A DNA stretch of 64,000 bases from Podospora bellae-mahoneyi (taxonomy: Eukaryota; Ascomycota; Sordariomycetes; Sordariales; Podosporaceae): positions 3,100,001 to 3,164,000 of the forward strand of contig NC_085883.1 in NCBI RefSeq assembly GCF_035222275.1, given 5' to 3'. Of the stretch, positions 20,401 through 29,519 are shown piece by piece. The notes beneath the pieces are model-generated. The model was not told the DNA's origin. It searched no databases and was given only the letters and a program-made list of their open reading frames with translations. Positions within the stretch are counted from its first letter, which is position 1. Every line of letters starts with the position of its first letter. Position numbers and translations under genes: made by a program.

Positions 20401-21312
20401 CAATAACCTAAGCCTTTCGCTCCTGCGCTTAGCATGCTTTCTCCAAGCAACATTTCCAACCACCAGAACAGCTGCCAAGAAGAGCAGAGCGGTGTAGGTA
20501 AAAATAGACGCAAACGACAAGCATGGCAGAGCACCGACGTAGCATGATCCCGCTTCTTCGACATCTGGAAGCTCGGGGCAAACCGCAGGGCAATCGATAC
20601 AGGCGCAGCGGAAGTTTGGATCCTCGTCATTGCACTTTTTCGGTACCATCGGCCGTGGCTTCATATCACGTTCAGGGTAGTCGACTGGGAAATTGATCTG
20701 GAATGGCGAACCGCCCAGTCTCTCTTGCCCAAGGAACTTGAGCAGTTGTGTGTAGTCTTTGGCACCGCCTCCAATCAAGTCCATCGCCCTCGAGTTGGTT
20801 GGACCGAATTTGACATCCTTACAACTTTCGTAGAAACCTGTCCCGTACTCCTTGGATATTAACTGATCCAGTTCTGTCACCAGCGTCTTTCCTCCCTTTT
20901 CCATTGTTTTCGTCACATTGATGAACAACGACTGGTCGGGGGAGCAGGTAAAGGTGCAGAACATGTTGAAGAAGTTGTCCTTGCATGCCGGGCACGACGA
21001 AATGATCTGGTTGGCGGTCTGGAGATTTGACTTGAGAGCGTCGACCTGCTCGGCATCGCAACATACTGGGCCCTCGCTCCATTTTGGACCGCAAAAGTCT
21101 ACCAGCTGTTTGCGCAGCTTATCGTCAGGCTGCTCGGCAAGGCCGTTGTCGAGGCAAGGTAGTTGAGAGCCAAAGAAGCTCTTGGAACCACAATGTCCGC
21201 GAATTGCGCAGCGACCGGCTTCGTGTTTCGGGGTGTAGCCAGCATCGACGGCCGTGCTGAGTGCAGCGAGTAAGAGTCCGCCCGATGCGAACAGCTGCGA
21301 TAGCTTCGTCAT
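17476..21312 (-). CDS. NCR1: Niemann-Pick C1 / NCR1 sterol transporter
   Basis: About 1278 residues in one exon, a full-length NPC1-family protein of the vacuolar membrane that moves sterol from the lumen into the membrane. A signal peptide (LLLAALSTAVDA) is followed by the Cys-rich NPC1 N-terminal domain (HEAGRCAIRGHCG, FCTFTCSPDQS, a later CACIDCPAVC). Next come the first membrane helix, a luminal domain with the DPARLWVSP block, the sterol-sensing domain of five helices at about 600-760, a second Cys-containing luminal domain and a C-terminal RND-type bundle (GIAVEFCAHIARAF). The C-terminus is acidic (EEESDSDADA). The ATG at 21312 is used because the longer frame to 21372 starts with TTG and the signal peptide follows directly. 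No introns are needed. Confidence 0.95.
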   Translation of the reverse strand: MTKLSQLFASGGLLLAALSTAVDAGYTPKHEAGRCAIRGHCGSKSFFGSQLPCLDNGLAEQPDDKLRKQLVDFCGPKWSEGPVCCDAEQVDALKSNLQTANQIISSCPACKDNFFNMFCTFTCSPDQSLFINVTKTMEKGGKTLVTELDQLISKEYGTGFYESCKDVKFGPTNSRAMDLIGGGAKDYTQLLKFLGQERLGGSPFQINFPVDYPERDMKPRPMVPKKCNDEDPNFRCACIDCPAVCPELPDVEEAGSCYVGALPCLSFASIFTYTALLFLAAVLVVGNVAWRKHAKRRSERLRLLTDAAPSDDEDEGDLTQNPAMLDRPQKTYIINTWCDAAFSRLGHAAARFPAITILTSVIVVMILSAGWLKFDIEQDPARLWVSPTSAAAQEKAFFDTQFGPFYRAEKVFLVNDTNPEGPGPVLSYETLLWWMEVEESVRKLKGPQFDSSFQNLCLKPTGSACVVQSVAAYFQNDPSQVSPDGWKKTLRQCAQSPVECRPEYGQPLEPSMILGGYPKGSEDPTEATAMTVTWVLNNHAEGSFDAELAMDWEEALKQRLLLLQEEAKERGLRLSFSTEISLEQELNKSTNTDAKIIVISYIAMFLYASVALGSTTLSFREFINNPSLALVESKFTLGVVGILIVLMSITASIGLFSWAGLKATLIIVDVIPFIVLAVGVDNIFLIVHEFERVNLSHPDDMVEQRVSRALGRMGPSILFSAITETICFALGAFVGMPAVRNFAIYAAGAVFINAILQVTMFISVLTLNQIRAEDSRADCFPCIQVKSARIHLSGNNGSPGARYYESPPESFLQQFIRKTYAPRLLGKKTKAAVVAIFLGIFAAGVALLPEVELGLDQRVAIPDDSYLIPYFNDLYAYMEAGPPVYFVTREFNGTKRSEQQKICARYTTCEQLSLTNILEQERKRAEVSYVSTPTASWIDDFFQWLNPDNEACCVDRRKPCFAKRNPAWNITLSGMPEGEEFTYYLKRFLSAPTDEDCPLGGQASYGSAVVVDSARNTIPASHFRTSHRPLRSQEDFIKAMASARRIASDISESTGLDVFPYSLFYIFFDQYASIVGLTTALLGSAVGIVFIVSSILLGSVLTAAVVTLTVIMAIVDIIGAMAVMGVSLNAVSLVNLIICVGIAVEFCAHIARAFMFPSRRYMERAKNRFRGRDARAWTALANVGGSVFSGITVTKILGVTVLAFTRSKIFEIYYFRVWVALVIFAASHALVFLPVALSLGGGEGWVDPESEGGLEADLTSRRYRALMPEEESDSDADA

Positions 21313-22221
21313 CGTGCGCGATAAGGCCGCTCGGCGGCGGGCTGACAGAGGGGCTGATAAAGCCGTCAACAAACGGTGGGGATATCGAGATTTCGTGCTC
21401 TGTATTGCAAAGTATCACAAATCCCAAAAGCAGTCGTGAAACTGCTCAGGGAAAAGCGAGCGGTGATGATGAAGAATCGGGTGTTGTGTTGAATGTTGGG
21501 GGAGTTGGGGATGGCCGAGAGGAAGGAGCGGCGGATGCAGCTGGTGCCTCGCTGCGTTGGCATCCAATGCCGTCATGCGTCGCAGAATGGCCGACGTCGA
21601 TTGGCTGCGTTGTTCTGGGGAAGCCACCAAACCGTATTGGGAAGTCTGTGCCTGAGGATCGATCTGTGATGGGGTGGCTGGAGCGATGCCAAGACGGCTT
21701 GTCTGCAGTCAGTCATCTGTTACTCTGTAATTAGTAGACATTCATCTATATCAGTTGACGATATACAAGAACCATCTCTCTGGTGTTTGTACTGTCGACA
21801 GCCTTGAGATATCTTTGTGTGATTATAAACGCATTTTTCCGGGCTGTGGTAAAGGAGCACAAAGTGAAAATGTCCGCTAGCCCATGCTTGTGACTTGAAA
21901 CCAACCTACCATCATGGCCTCATGGAGGGTTTCGTCTGTAGTCGTTGGGCCATCTGCCCGACCAAATGGTCTGTTCGCACACTGCATTTCAAACGTTGAT
22001 GATGGTATCTCTAATTACATGACGCTCATGCCATCAAAACACTGTCCAGAATACCAACATTGTCAGCTCACTCCTCCAAAAAGTTCCCTCGCTATACTAC
22101 CCAGACAATGCCCGTTCATCTCATCATGACCGTATATCCCAACAAACGCCGCTCCCATATTATCAACCAGACAAACCAGTATGCACACATATCCCGACAC
22201 AGCGCCGTAACAATCCAACAA
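21313..22221. other. Intergenic: NPC1 promoter and CUE-Smr downstream region
   Basis: No supported gene. It contains the NPC1 5' flank and the 3' flank of the next minus-strand gene. Open frames at 21.25-21.73 kb lack coding bias. Confidence 0.45.
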
Positions 22222-23592
22222 TCATACCCTTCCCCTAATATGGAATGAGCCTGTCAAGGTCTCAACCCTCCATCCGTCATTCTTCAGCATGGCTCCAACA
22301 GCCTGGCGCAAGCGTGAAACCCCGCCGGCAGAGTGCCTCCCAAGACCAGTGACCACAGTAAAGCCCGGATCTCTTGCTTCTGCTGCCCGGTTTTCTCCGA
22401 GATTGTTCCACCACCTCCAGACATGCTCCCTCGCGATGCGAACACCGTCCAGAACGTGAACCCCGTGAAGATCAACCATGATGGCTGTGCTTTGCTGTCG
22501 AGCACGTTCATCTGCGTATTCCGAAGCTTGTCTGAACGCTACACTGGCCTGTTCCCGCGCTCGTTCCACATACACCACCGCGCCTTGCCTTGCAAGAGGT
22601 CCTTGGCGCCGAAGCGAGGCTGCTGAATGCAGGTGAGAGGTTCCGAAGTCCAATTGAGGTGTAGGTGATAGAATTGCCGCAGTCTTCTTCGATGCTGGTG
22701 ATGAGCTGGTATTGATGGCCGGTAATGAATATGGTTGTATGCGCTTTGGTGTTGCCCGGCCTGAGGATGGCTGAATGAAGTCTCTTGCGCCGTGAAGCTC
22801 TTCGCCGTCGGTTGCTGCCGACGTTGCTTTGTAGTTTACTGCCAACACATTCTTCTTTGGTAATCCTTTCCGACGTTTGCCTTTTCCTTTGGGAGGGTAC
22901 TGTACATTGTCGCCCACAAAGAATGCATCGATGCCTTTCGTGATATCGCCCGAGTCCTCGAGAAACTGTCGGTTGAGCAAATCGTCAAATGTACGGTTCA
23001 AGTCGCCACCATTCTCCCCGAGAATGCGCCTAAGAGTGTGCTCGGTAAACCGGTCAATGAAGATCCCTCGAAGCTCTGCGATCTTGTGGTCCTCGGTGAA
23101 AGTTGCCGGGTCGACGAGGATCTGGTTCTCAAGAGAGTCAGATGAAAAGTCAGAAGGCGATGTGCCAGTGTAGTCACCGCCTGAACCATCTGAGATGCGA
23201 TTGTCGCTTGTCGTTGTCGCATCGTCAAGACGAGGCTCATCCAGGTCCGGCACACTGAATCCGAGGCCTGATGGATCAAATCCGGTGGCCGCTTCCGCGG
23301 TTGCGCTCTCCGCCAGTCCTCTCAGGACTCTCGTGATCTCATCATAGTCTTTCTCAATGTCATAGTCCTGAGTCAGAAGGATAATCAGGGATTCTTCCAA
23401 CACTGAACCAAAGTCATCCTAATAACAAACAGAAGGGTAAGTTTTTTTGCATTTATATTAACACCGGTGAGTTGTGTCTCGGTGAGACATGGCATTGGAG
23501 AGACGAAATGAAGAAGCACTTACAATCAGCTGTTTGCGGTTCCGCTCGGCGCATGTTTGTGTGCCCGCGTCGAGCGGGCCATTTCCCCCCAT
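22222..23592 (-). CDS. CUE and Smr domain protein (Cue2-like ribosome-surveillance nuclease candidate)
   Basis: Two exons, 23592-23524 and 23418-22222, separated by a 105-bp intron (GTAAGT donor, TTATTAG acceptor). The product is about 421 residues. Exon 1 gives MGGNGPLDAGTQ through KQLI, and the join continues with DDFGSVLEESLIILL. The N-terminal half holds CUE-like ubiquitin-binding helices (LRGIFIDRFTEHTLRRIL, then LNRTFDDLLN). A basic patch (KGKGKRRKGLPKK) follows. The C-terminal Smr domain shows MVDLHGVHVLDG and TGLGRHSAGGVSRLRQAV, carrying the DLHG and GxGxHS motifs. Proteins of this plan in yeast (Cue2) cleave mRNA at collided ribosomes in no-go decay; that role here is inferred. The promoter faces the amidase. 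Confidence 0.85.
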
Positions 23593-23761
23593 CACGGAAC
23601 AATGTGTCTAGGTTCAAATAAGAAACAAAATAAGCTTTACACTCAACCGCTATATAGCGCTGCCCGTTGCCAAAAAAACAACAACATGTTGCAGTGGAGT
23701 GGAACGGAGCTGTGATTGAAGGCTGTGGGGTTTGTGGGTGTTGTCGACGACAAACGGAATC

Positions 23762-23774
23762 CTTATCTTATCAG
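23762..23774 (-). promoter_or_regulatory. Tandem GATA-factor sites (candidate)
   Basis: CTTATCTTATCAG on the plus strand reads CTGATAAGATAAG on the other, two overlapping-spaced HGATAR sites. Fungal AreA/NIT2 nitrogen regulators and related GATA factors bind such pairs. The pair lies about 170 bp upstream of the CUE-Smr ATG and about 940 bp upstream of the amidase ATG, so its target gene is unclear. Role inferred from motif only. Confidence 0.4.
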
Positions 23775-24632
23775 TTCCAGCCCAACCCTGTGTAACAGCG
23801 CACAGACCAGGGTTGATGAGCATCCATGATGAAGAAGAGAAGCCTTTTATGAGCAACGTATTAATATGATATCATGTAGACAATTGAACTGGTCAAAATA
23901 GCTTCTTAATGATGGAGCTAAACTGGACATGCTTTTTTCTCTGCCATTAGAGATTTTGGGACCGCCTTGTGTCTCCCGGACGCAACGCTATGTGACGGAG
24001 CGGAGCATGTCCAACAGCGCGCCATCCCCACAGTCCAACGGCTGCTTCTCCAACCTGAAAGTCAGGTAGACCAATGCTCCTGGAGAACAAAGAGGTCATC
24101 TTCGTGGCTCCCTTTCTGATACCTTCTGGCTACCAGCTTCCCTTTATTCAGCCCTGAAGATATGAACCACATGACCCGCCATGCGCCAAGTCAGAACCGA
24201 AGGCCATGGGACGAACCGCTGGGACGATCTATCTGTGGCGTCACTGTGCAGCAGTCCAGTTTTAACATCACAACGTCCACAAATACCGTTGTCCAAGCGA
24301 CTTGAATAAACAGAGAGGTTCATGCCTCGCTCTCAGCAACAAGTTTCTCTGGACACATCGCATCTTTACAGCATGAACATTTGTCATCTGCCACCACATA
24401 TATCCAAGAGACGAAAAAACTAATGACATGAAACTATGAGCTGTCATCGGCCGACTCGTGGTCGCTGAAGATCGGACGCCCCGCGCCGCCCGATAACCCG
24501 ACAGGGGTAACAGGCACGCTGTTCCTGTTCCAGCTTGACAGCACCTCCCTCGGCACCCATTCCAGGTTCTCAACCACGCGTTTCCGGAAATTCGCCGGAC
24601 GAGGACACGAGAGGAAAACTTGTAAATAGCTG

Positions 24633-24638
24633 CTTATC
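24633..24638 (-). promoter_or_regulatory. GATAAG site close to the amidase start (candidate)
   Basis: CTTATC on the plus strand is GATAAG on the minus, about 75 bp upstream of the amidase ATG. An amidase releasing ammonia would be a plausible AreA/NIT2 target, but a single six-base match occurs often by chance. Confidence 0.25.
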
Positions 24639-24712
24639 CCCACCTGGACTTTGTTTGCACCTTTTGCCAGGGCATCTTTTAGGACAAGTCCTATGCCAAG
24701 ACATAAAAAGTG

Positions 24713-26510
24713 ATGGCCCAACGTCAACGATTCCTCAACTATCCGGAGCCCTTGAAGGGGTGAGTAAGCCATATCACTCTTGACAGTTCAGGCAAACTGA
24801 CCACATTACGACAGTCCCGATGTACCATACGAAAATGAAAGAGGCAGCAACCCAGCCATCAGCGGCGTGTTTCTTATGATAGCTGCAAATCTGTGAGTGT
24901 TGCGGGCCCAGTTGATAATCTTTGGACGCCTTACTGATACAGAACGCAGTATGGAATGGTTCCGATTGCTGAGAGAACTGATATGGAACAACACCGGATT
25001 CGGCTCATTGAGAAAGATTATCCCATACATTGAGGAGTATGAGCCATGGTTCGAACCACAGATTGTACCATTACCAGAAGAAGTCGACAAGGAGCCACTG
25101 CAGAACGGGCCAGCAGAAGAAGACACCAAACCCGATGCTGCCGTATTCTATCCGGAAGCAAAGTACTACTCCGTTGAAGACTACCGCAAGTTGTATCTCT
25201 CCGGCGCCATCACCCCTCTCGATGTGGCCGAGGCTCTGCTGCCACTAATCTGCCGAGATATTCAAAACGCCTCGGAACACTCCATCGCCTTTTTCCAAGT
25301 CCGAACCGAACGGGTTCTTGCCTCAGCCCGGGAATCGACTCTTCGCTACAAAGAAGGCCGGTCTCTTGGGCCCCTCGACGGTGTTCCCACAGCCGTAAAG
25401 GATGAGTACGACATGGAAGGCTACTCCACCACCCTCGGCTCCCCGAATGTCTACGCCGATTCTTCCACCAACAAGACCACCTCCTGGTGTGTCCAGCAAA
25501 TCGAAGCTGCTGGTGCTCTGATTCTCGGCAAACTCTCCATGCACGAATTCGGCCTCGACACCACAGGCAACAACCCCCATTACGGCACTCCGCGAAATCC
25601 CCACAACCCCAATTACTACACCGGCGGCTCCTCCTCCGGCACAGCCTACGCCGTCGCCGCAGGTCTCATCCCCATCGGTCTCGGCTCCGACGGCGGAGGC
25701 TCCATCCGCATCCCATCCTCCCTCTGCGGTGTCTACGGCCTCAAACCCACCCACGGCCGTCTTTCCTTCCGCCCCGGCCCCAACCACTGCGTCACCTGTG
25801 CTTGTCTCGGCCCCATCGCAGCGGATATGTCCTCCCTCGCCGCTTTGTTTTCCGTCATTTCAACCCCGCATTCATCCTCCCCTTTCCCACCTCTGCCCTC
25901 TCCGTTGAAAATCCAACTCCCGACGCCTGATGACGCAAAAGTGTTGGGAATCCCTCAGGCGTGGATATCCCAAGCCACACCCGCGATCCAAACCCTAGTC
26001 AACACCCTCATCCGCACTTTGGTGTCCAAACACGGGTACACCACTGTTCCCGTCACCATCCCATTTTTACAAGAAGGGCAAATCGCACACGCCATGACCG
26101 TCCTAACAGACGCGGCTACTTTGTTACCGGAGTATAAAAACCTCACCTACGCCAATAGGATCCTCTTGGCGCTTGGGCGAACAACCCCGGCAACGGATTA
26201 CATGCTCGCGCAAAAACTTCGAAGGTTGCTGATGCAGCATTTGGCGTGGTTGTGGGAACAGCACCCGGGTATGATTATTGTCACTCCGACGACGGCGTGT
26301 GAGGGGTGGGAGATTAGGGGTGGGACGGGGGAGTTGAGGTATGGGTTGAATGATGGGGATAGGACGATGCAGAGTATGGAGTTTGTGTGGTTGGGGAATT
26401 TTTGTGGGTTGCCGAGCTTGAGCTGTCCGGTTGGGTTTGTGCAAGGGAAGGGGGGGGAGGTACCGGTGGGGGGTTATGGCTACGGGGGAGTGGTGTTCGG
26501 AGGGAGTTGA
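24713..26510 (+). CDS. Amidase-signature enzyme, C-terminus frameshifted
   Basis: Three exons: 24713-24759, 24815-24892 and 24950-26510. The introns of 55 and 57 bp have GTGAGT donors and CAG acceptors. As read the product is about 561 residues. The joined N-terminus (MAQRQRFLNYPEPLKGPDVPYE) fits fungal amidases. The catalytic Ser-Ser-Lys set is visible: Lys in AVKDEYD, Ser in GGSSSGTA and Ser in DGGGSIRIP. It should hydrolyse an amide to acid and ammonia; the substrate is unknown. After EVPVG the frame reads into an odd Gly-rich tail and stops at 26510. Removing one base from the G6 run at 26468-26473 instead gives VMATGEWCSEG and a stop at 26541, matching the usual family ending. So a one-base insertion, real or from sequencing, truncates the native tail. 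Confidence 0.88.
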
Positions 26511-26541
26511 TGGGGTTTGGGGGGTGGTGGAGGGGTGGTGA

Positions 26542-29519
26542 ATCGGGAGGGTAGGGGGAGGAGGCCGGGGGTGGGTTGATGTTGTGGGGAGAGCGAGGGG
26601 GGTTAGGGTGAGTAGGGGGGAGTAGGGGGGGTATTGTGATGTCGAGATGTGTTGGGAAGGGGTGGGGGGTTGAGCAATGTGTATAGCGAGTAGATATTGT
26701 GGGGGTATTAAATGGTAGGTATGCTGTAGAAATAGAGTACATCCATTGCTACCCACGCTACCTTGTACTGTTAGGCCATGTTGAGTGCGTCTGGATTTTG
26801 TGTCACTTCGGGAAAAGTTCTAGATGTCTCTCGATTTGCATTCCGACAGGTCAGGTCGTGATGCTCCGGCGACATGGGACTTTAAGGCAAAACCATACGC
26901 GGCTTTGCATGAACATACTATCATGAGGACATCCGAAGTGCCTGCGCTCTGACAGTCAACGCACGTTTACAGACAAAGATCGGATTTCTCCGTCCGATCG
27001 GAGCTATCAAACGTTATTTCGCATCGTACTCTGCAGCAGTCAACAGGGCAACGAACAGGTCGTGGTGTCTTTGGCAAGGCAACGGGCCCTAACAACTGCC
27101 GGGTCTGAGACCGTCGGGTTTAGGTTGCGTGAGTGATGAGTTGCCACTTTGGAGGAGTCTTTGAAGAAGTCCACAGCTGTAAGAGGCAGTTTCAAAGCCA
27201 AAAGACGACTCTGCTTTTTGGAGCAAAAGCCAGCCTCTTTACAACCCCCTTATCTTCACTTTGGCGAAAAAGGTGACAGTGACCCCTTGCCACCGGCCGT
27301 TGCTGGCGGCAGTGGGATACACAAGTCCCTGTGGTTGGTTGGGTAGCGCCCGCTCTCTTTATTGGCCGCCCGAGTGACAATCTCATGCATGCATCGCACG
27401 CCGCTTCCAAGATGTGAATGGTTCATTTTGTGATTCTTTTTTTAAAATGAATCTGATTGATTGCATTGTCAATGGGGCTTCAGTCACAAGCGGAGGGGAG
27501 AGGGAGGGAGAGGGGGGTGCAAAACCAGGGAGGCTTCTTTTTATTCTCTTTGGGCTTCCAAAAAAAAGTACCAAGCTTCGCACCCGATAACAGTGTGGGG
27601 CACACATTGAGGGTTGGATGAATCGGGGATTTTCTTTTCCCCGGTTGATACTCCGTATCAGGATTTGTTCTTTTGGAGAAAGTTTATGAGTGAGGGGGAA
27701 TTGGAAACATCAGGCCAGCGAGTCGTGACGATCAAGCAGACTCAGCCCGTTTTTCTCGATGGATTGTCCTGGTTCTCTTTGGCGTTGTTGGAACAGAAAA
27801 CAGCCTGGAAAGGCCAGGGATCAGGGAGATCTGGCCGATGACATCGTCAGCGCCACTCCAGTGAAACCCCGTTCTTGCGCGCGTGGGCCGGATCCAGCCG
27901 GTCATTTCGGGTCGATTTTACTTCGTATATGCGTATATTATCTTATACAGATTGTTGATGGAATGGAGTGGACACCTGTTCTGGAAAAAAATGAATGACA
28001 CCTGCCTATTCAGCTGAGAGAGGGGAACAGACAATACAAGGTCTTTCTGTGTCCCCTGTTCGATATGACGATGAATCCGGCTGGCCGGGTCTTTTGTACA
28101 TTGTTGTATGTATCGATCTCTGAGGCTCAGCTCGCACAAAGGGGGGGCCCACTGCCCTGAGAGCATCGTACCTGAACCATCAGGCTGGGAAGACCCTCAC
28201 AGGAGCTGACGGCATTGTCCCTGCAGCTGTGAGAGGTGGTCCTGACAGGAGGAGGGGAGAGGAATGTGGAGGTGAGAATGTGAAAGCCCCCAAATAGACA
28301 AATTTGGGCGCCAAAATGCACGGCTTCAGCGTGTCGACAGTGGTTGCACGTGACAGCACCCACTGTTGGTTGCCGCTAATGCAGGCTCTCAGAGCGGTGG
28401 GCCAAGGAAATCTACGCCTGATCTGGACCATCGCCCCGGCCTCCCCTAGCACCTGGGCAACGCTTTCAATTTACCAGCCAGTGGCCTGCCCGCCGTTCGT
28501 TCGTTACCATACCATTGAGGGAAGAGAGGAGAACAGCCCGCCTGTGCCTTTGATTTGCCTTTGCCTACGCCATTTGTTCCCCTCTCCTTCCCAAGACTCT
28601 GCTACCTGCTTCACCTCCAGACCGAGCGAGGACTGCCTGTCGCCAGCAGCACCGCAAGAGCCTCTCCACGGTCATCGGAGGCCTTGTAAGACATTGAAAC
28701 GCCCGCGTATCCCCGTGTCTCGAAACCCTTCTCGCATGGAACCTTGATCGGTCGAATCCGTTGTCTACTCCCCACCAGAGTCCAGAGACATACTCAGCCC
28801 AGGTGCTTGACTGACGCGCAAATCCGACCGGCCGAACATCTTCCTTTTCTTCCTCGAATTCTCTCCCCCAAGCTCGAACGCTTCCTCAAGGCACCGGCCC
28901 TCTTGTCTTACGTCCCGACGATCTGCCTCAGTTGCCAAGCGCCGTTGCGCCCAGGATTCTCCGCATCAAAGACTTGGTTGTTTTGAGTTCAAGTGCATCG
29001 AGCAACAGCCGCATCCTCCGCCCATGATAGATAGACGATAGCACTACTGCAAGCGGTCGATCGGTACAAGGAAGCGAAGAAGAGCACACACAGCTCGTGG
29101 GTGGGATCAGGCCCTCCTAGAGGCCCAATACTAGTCGGGATGATGGTGCGTAGAAGAAGGCTTCCGAACACCTTCCGTTCCGGGTTCCGGGCGCCGAGTG
29201 CTGGGATGTCGGATGTCAGGCTCGGGGTCTTCGGCCGCTGACCGCTGCCGAGTTCCTGGGTGCTGGGCATGGGAACCCTCGTGTCGCGAGACCCGAACGG
29301 CCGTGCAAGCGCATGGAAGGGAAAAAATATGGGCCCCAGTGGGCCAGGGGCTGTTCCTGATGTGTGGCTAGTAATAGCGATCGCTGACAATCGCCTCGGA
29401 CGATTCAACAGACTTCCAGACTCCGCGATGTTGGCAGCAGCTTTGCCAACCGTCGAGGCCACGCCAGTCAACTATCCATCTCAGACCCGAGCCATCACGT
29501 CACCGAAGCGATCGGCACC
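26542..29519. other. Long intergenic / 5' leader region of the ZDS1 gene
   Basis: No supported gene. The first part (26.5-26.7 kb) is strongly G-rich. The last 1 kb (28.5-29.5 kb) is rich in CT blocks and CAG triplets, typical of a long fungal 5' leader, and has many short upstream frames. The long leader suggests post-transcriptional control of the Zds1 homologue, which is inference. Confidence 0.4.

Larger units (their letters stand above)
23593..24712. other. Divergent intergenic region between CUE-Smr and amidase genes
   Basis: No supported gene. It contains the paired GATA-type sites at 23762-23774 and a further GATAAG on the minus strand at 24633-24638. Other short frames lack features. 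Confidence 0.45.
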
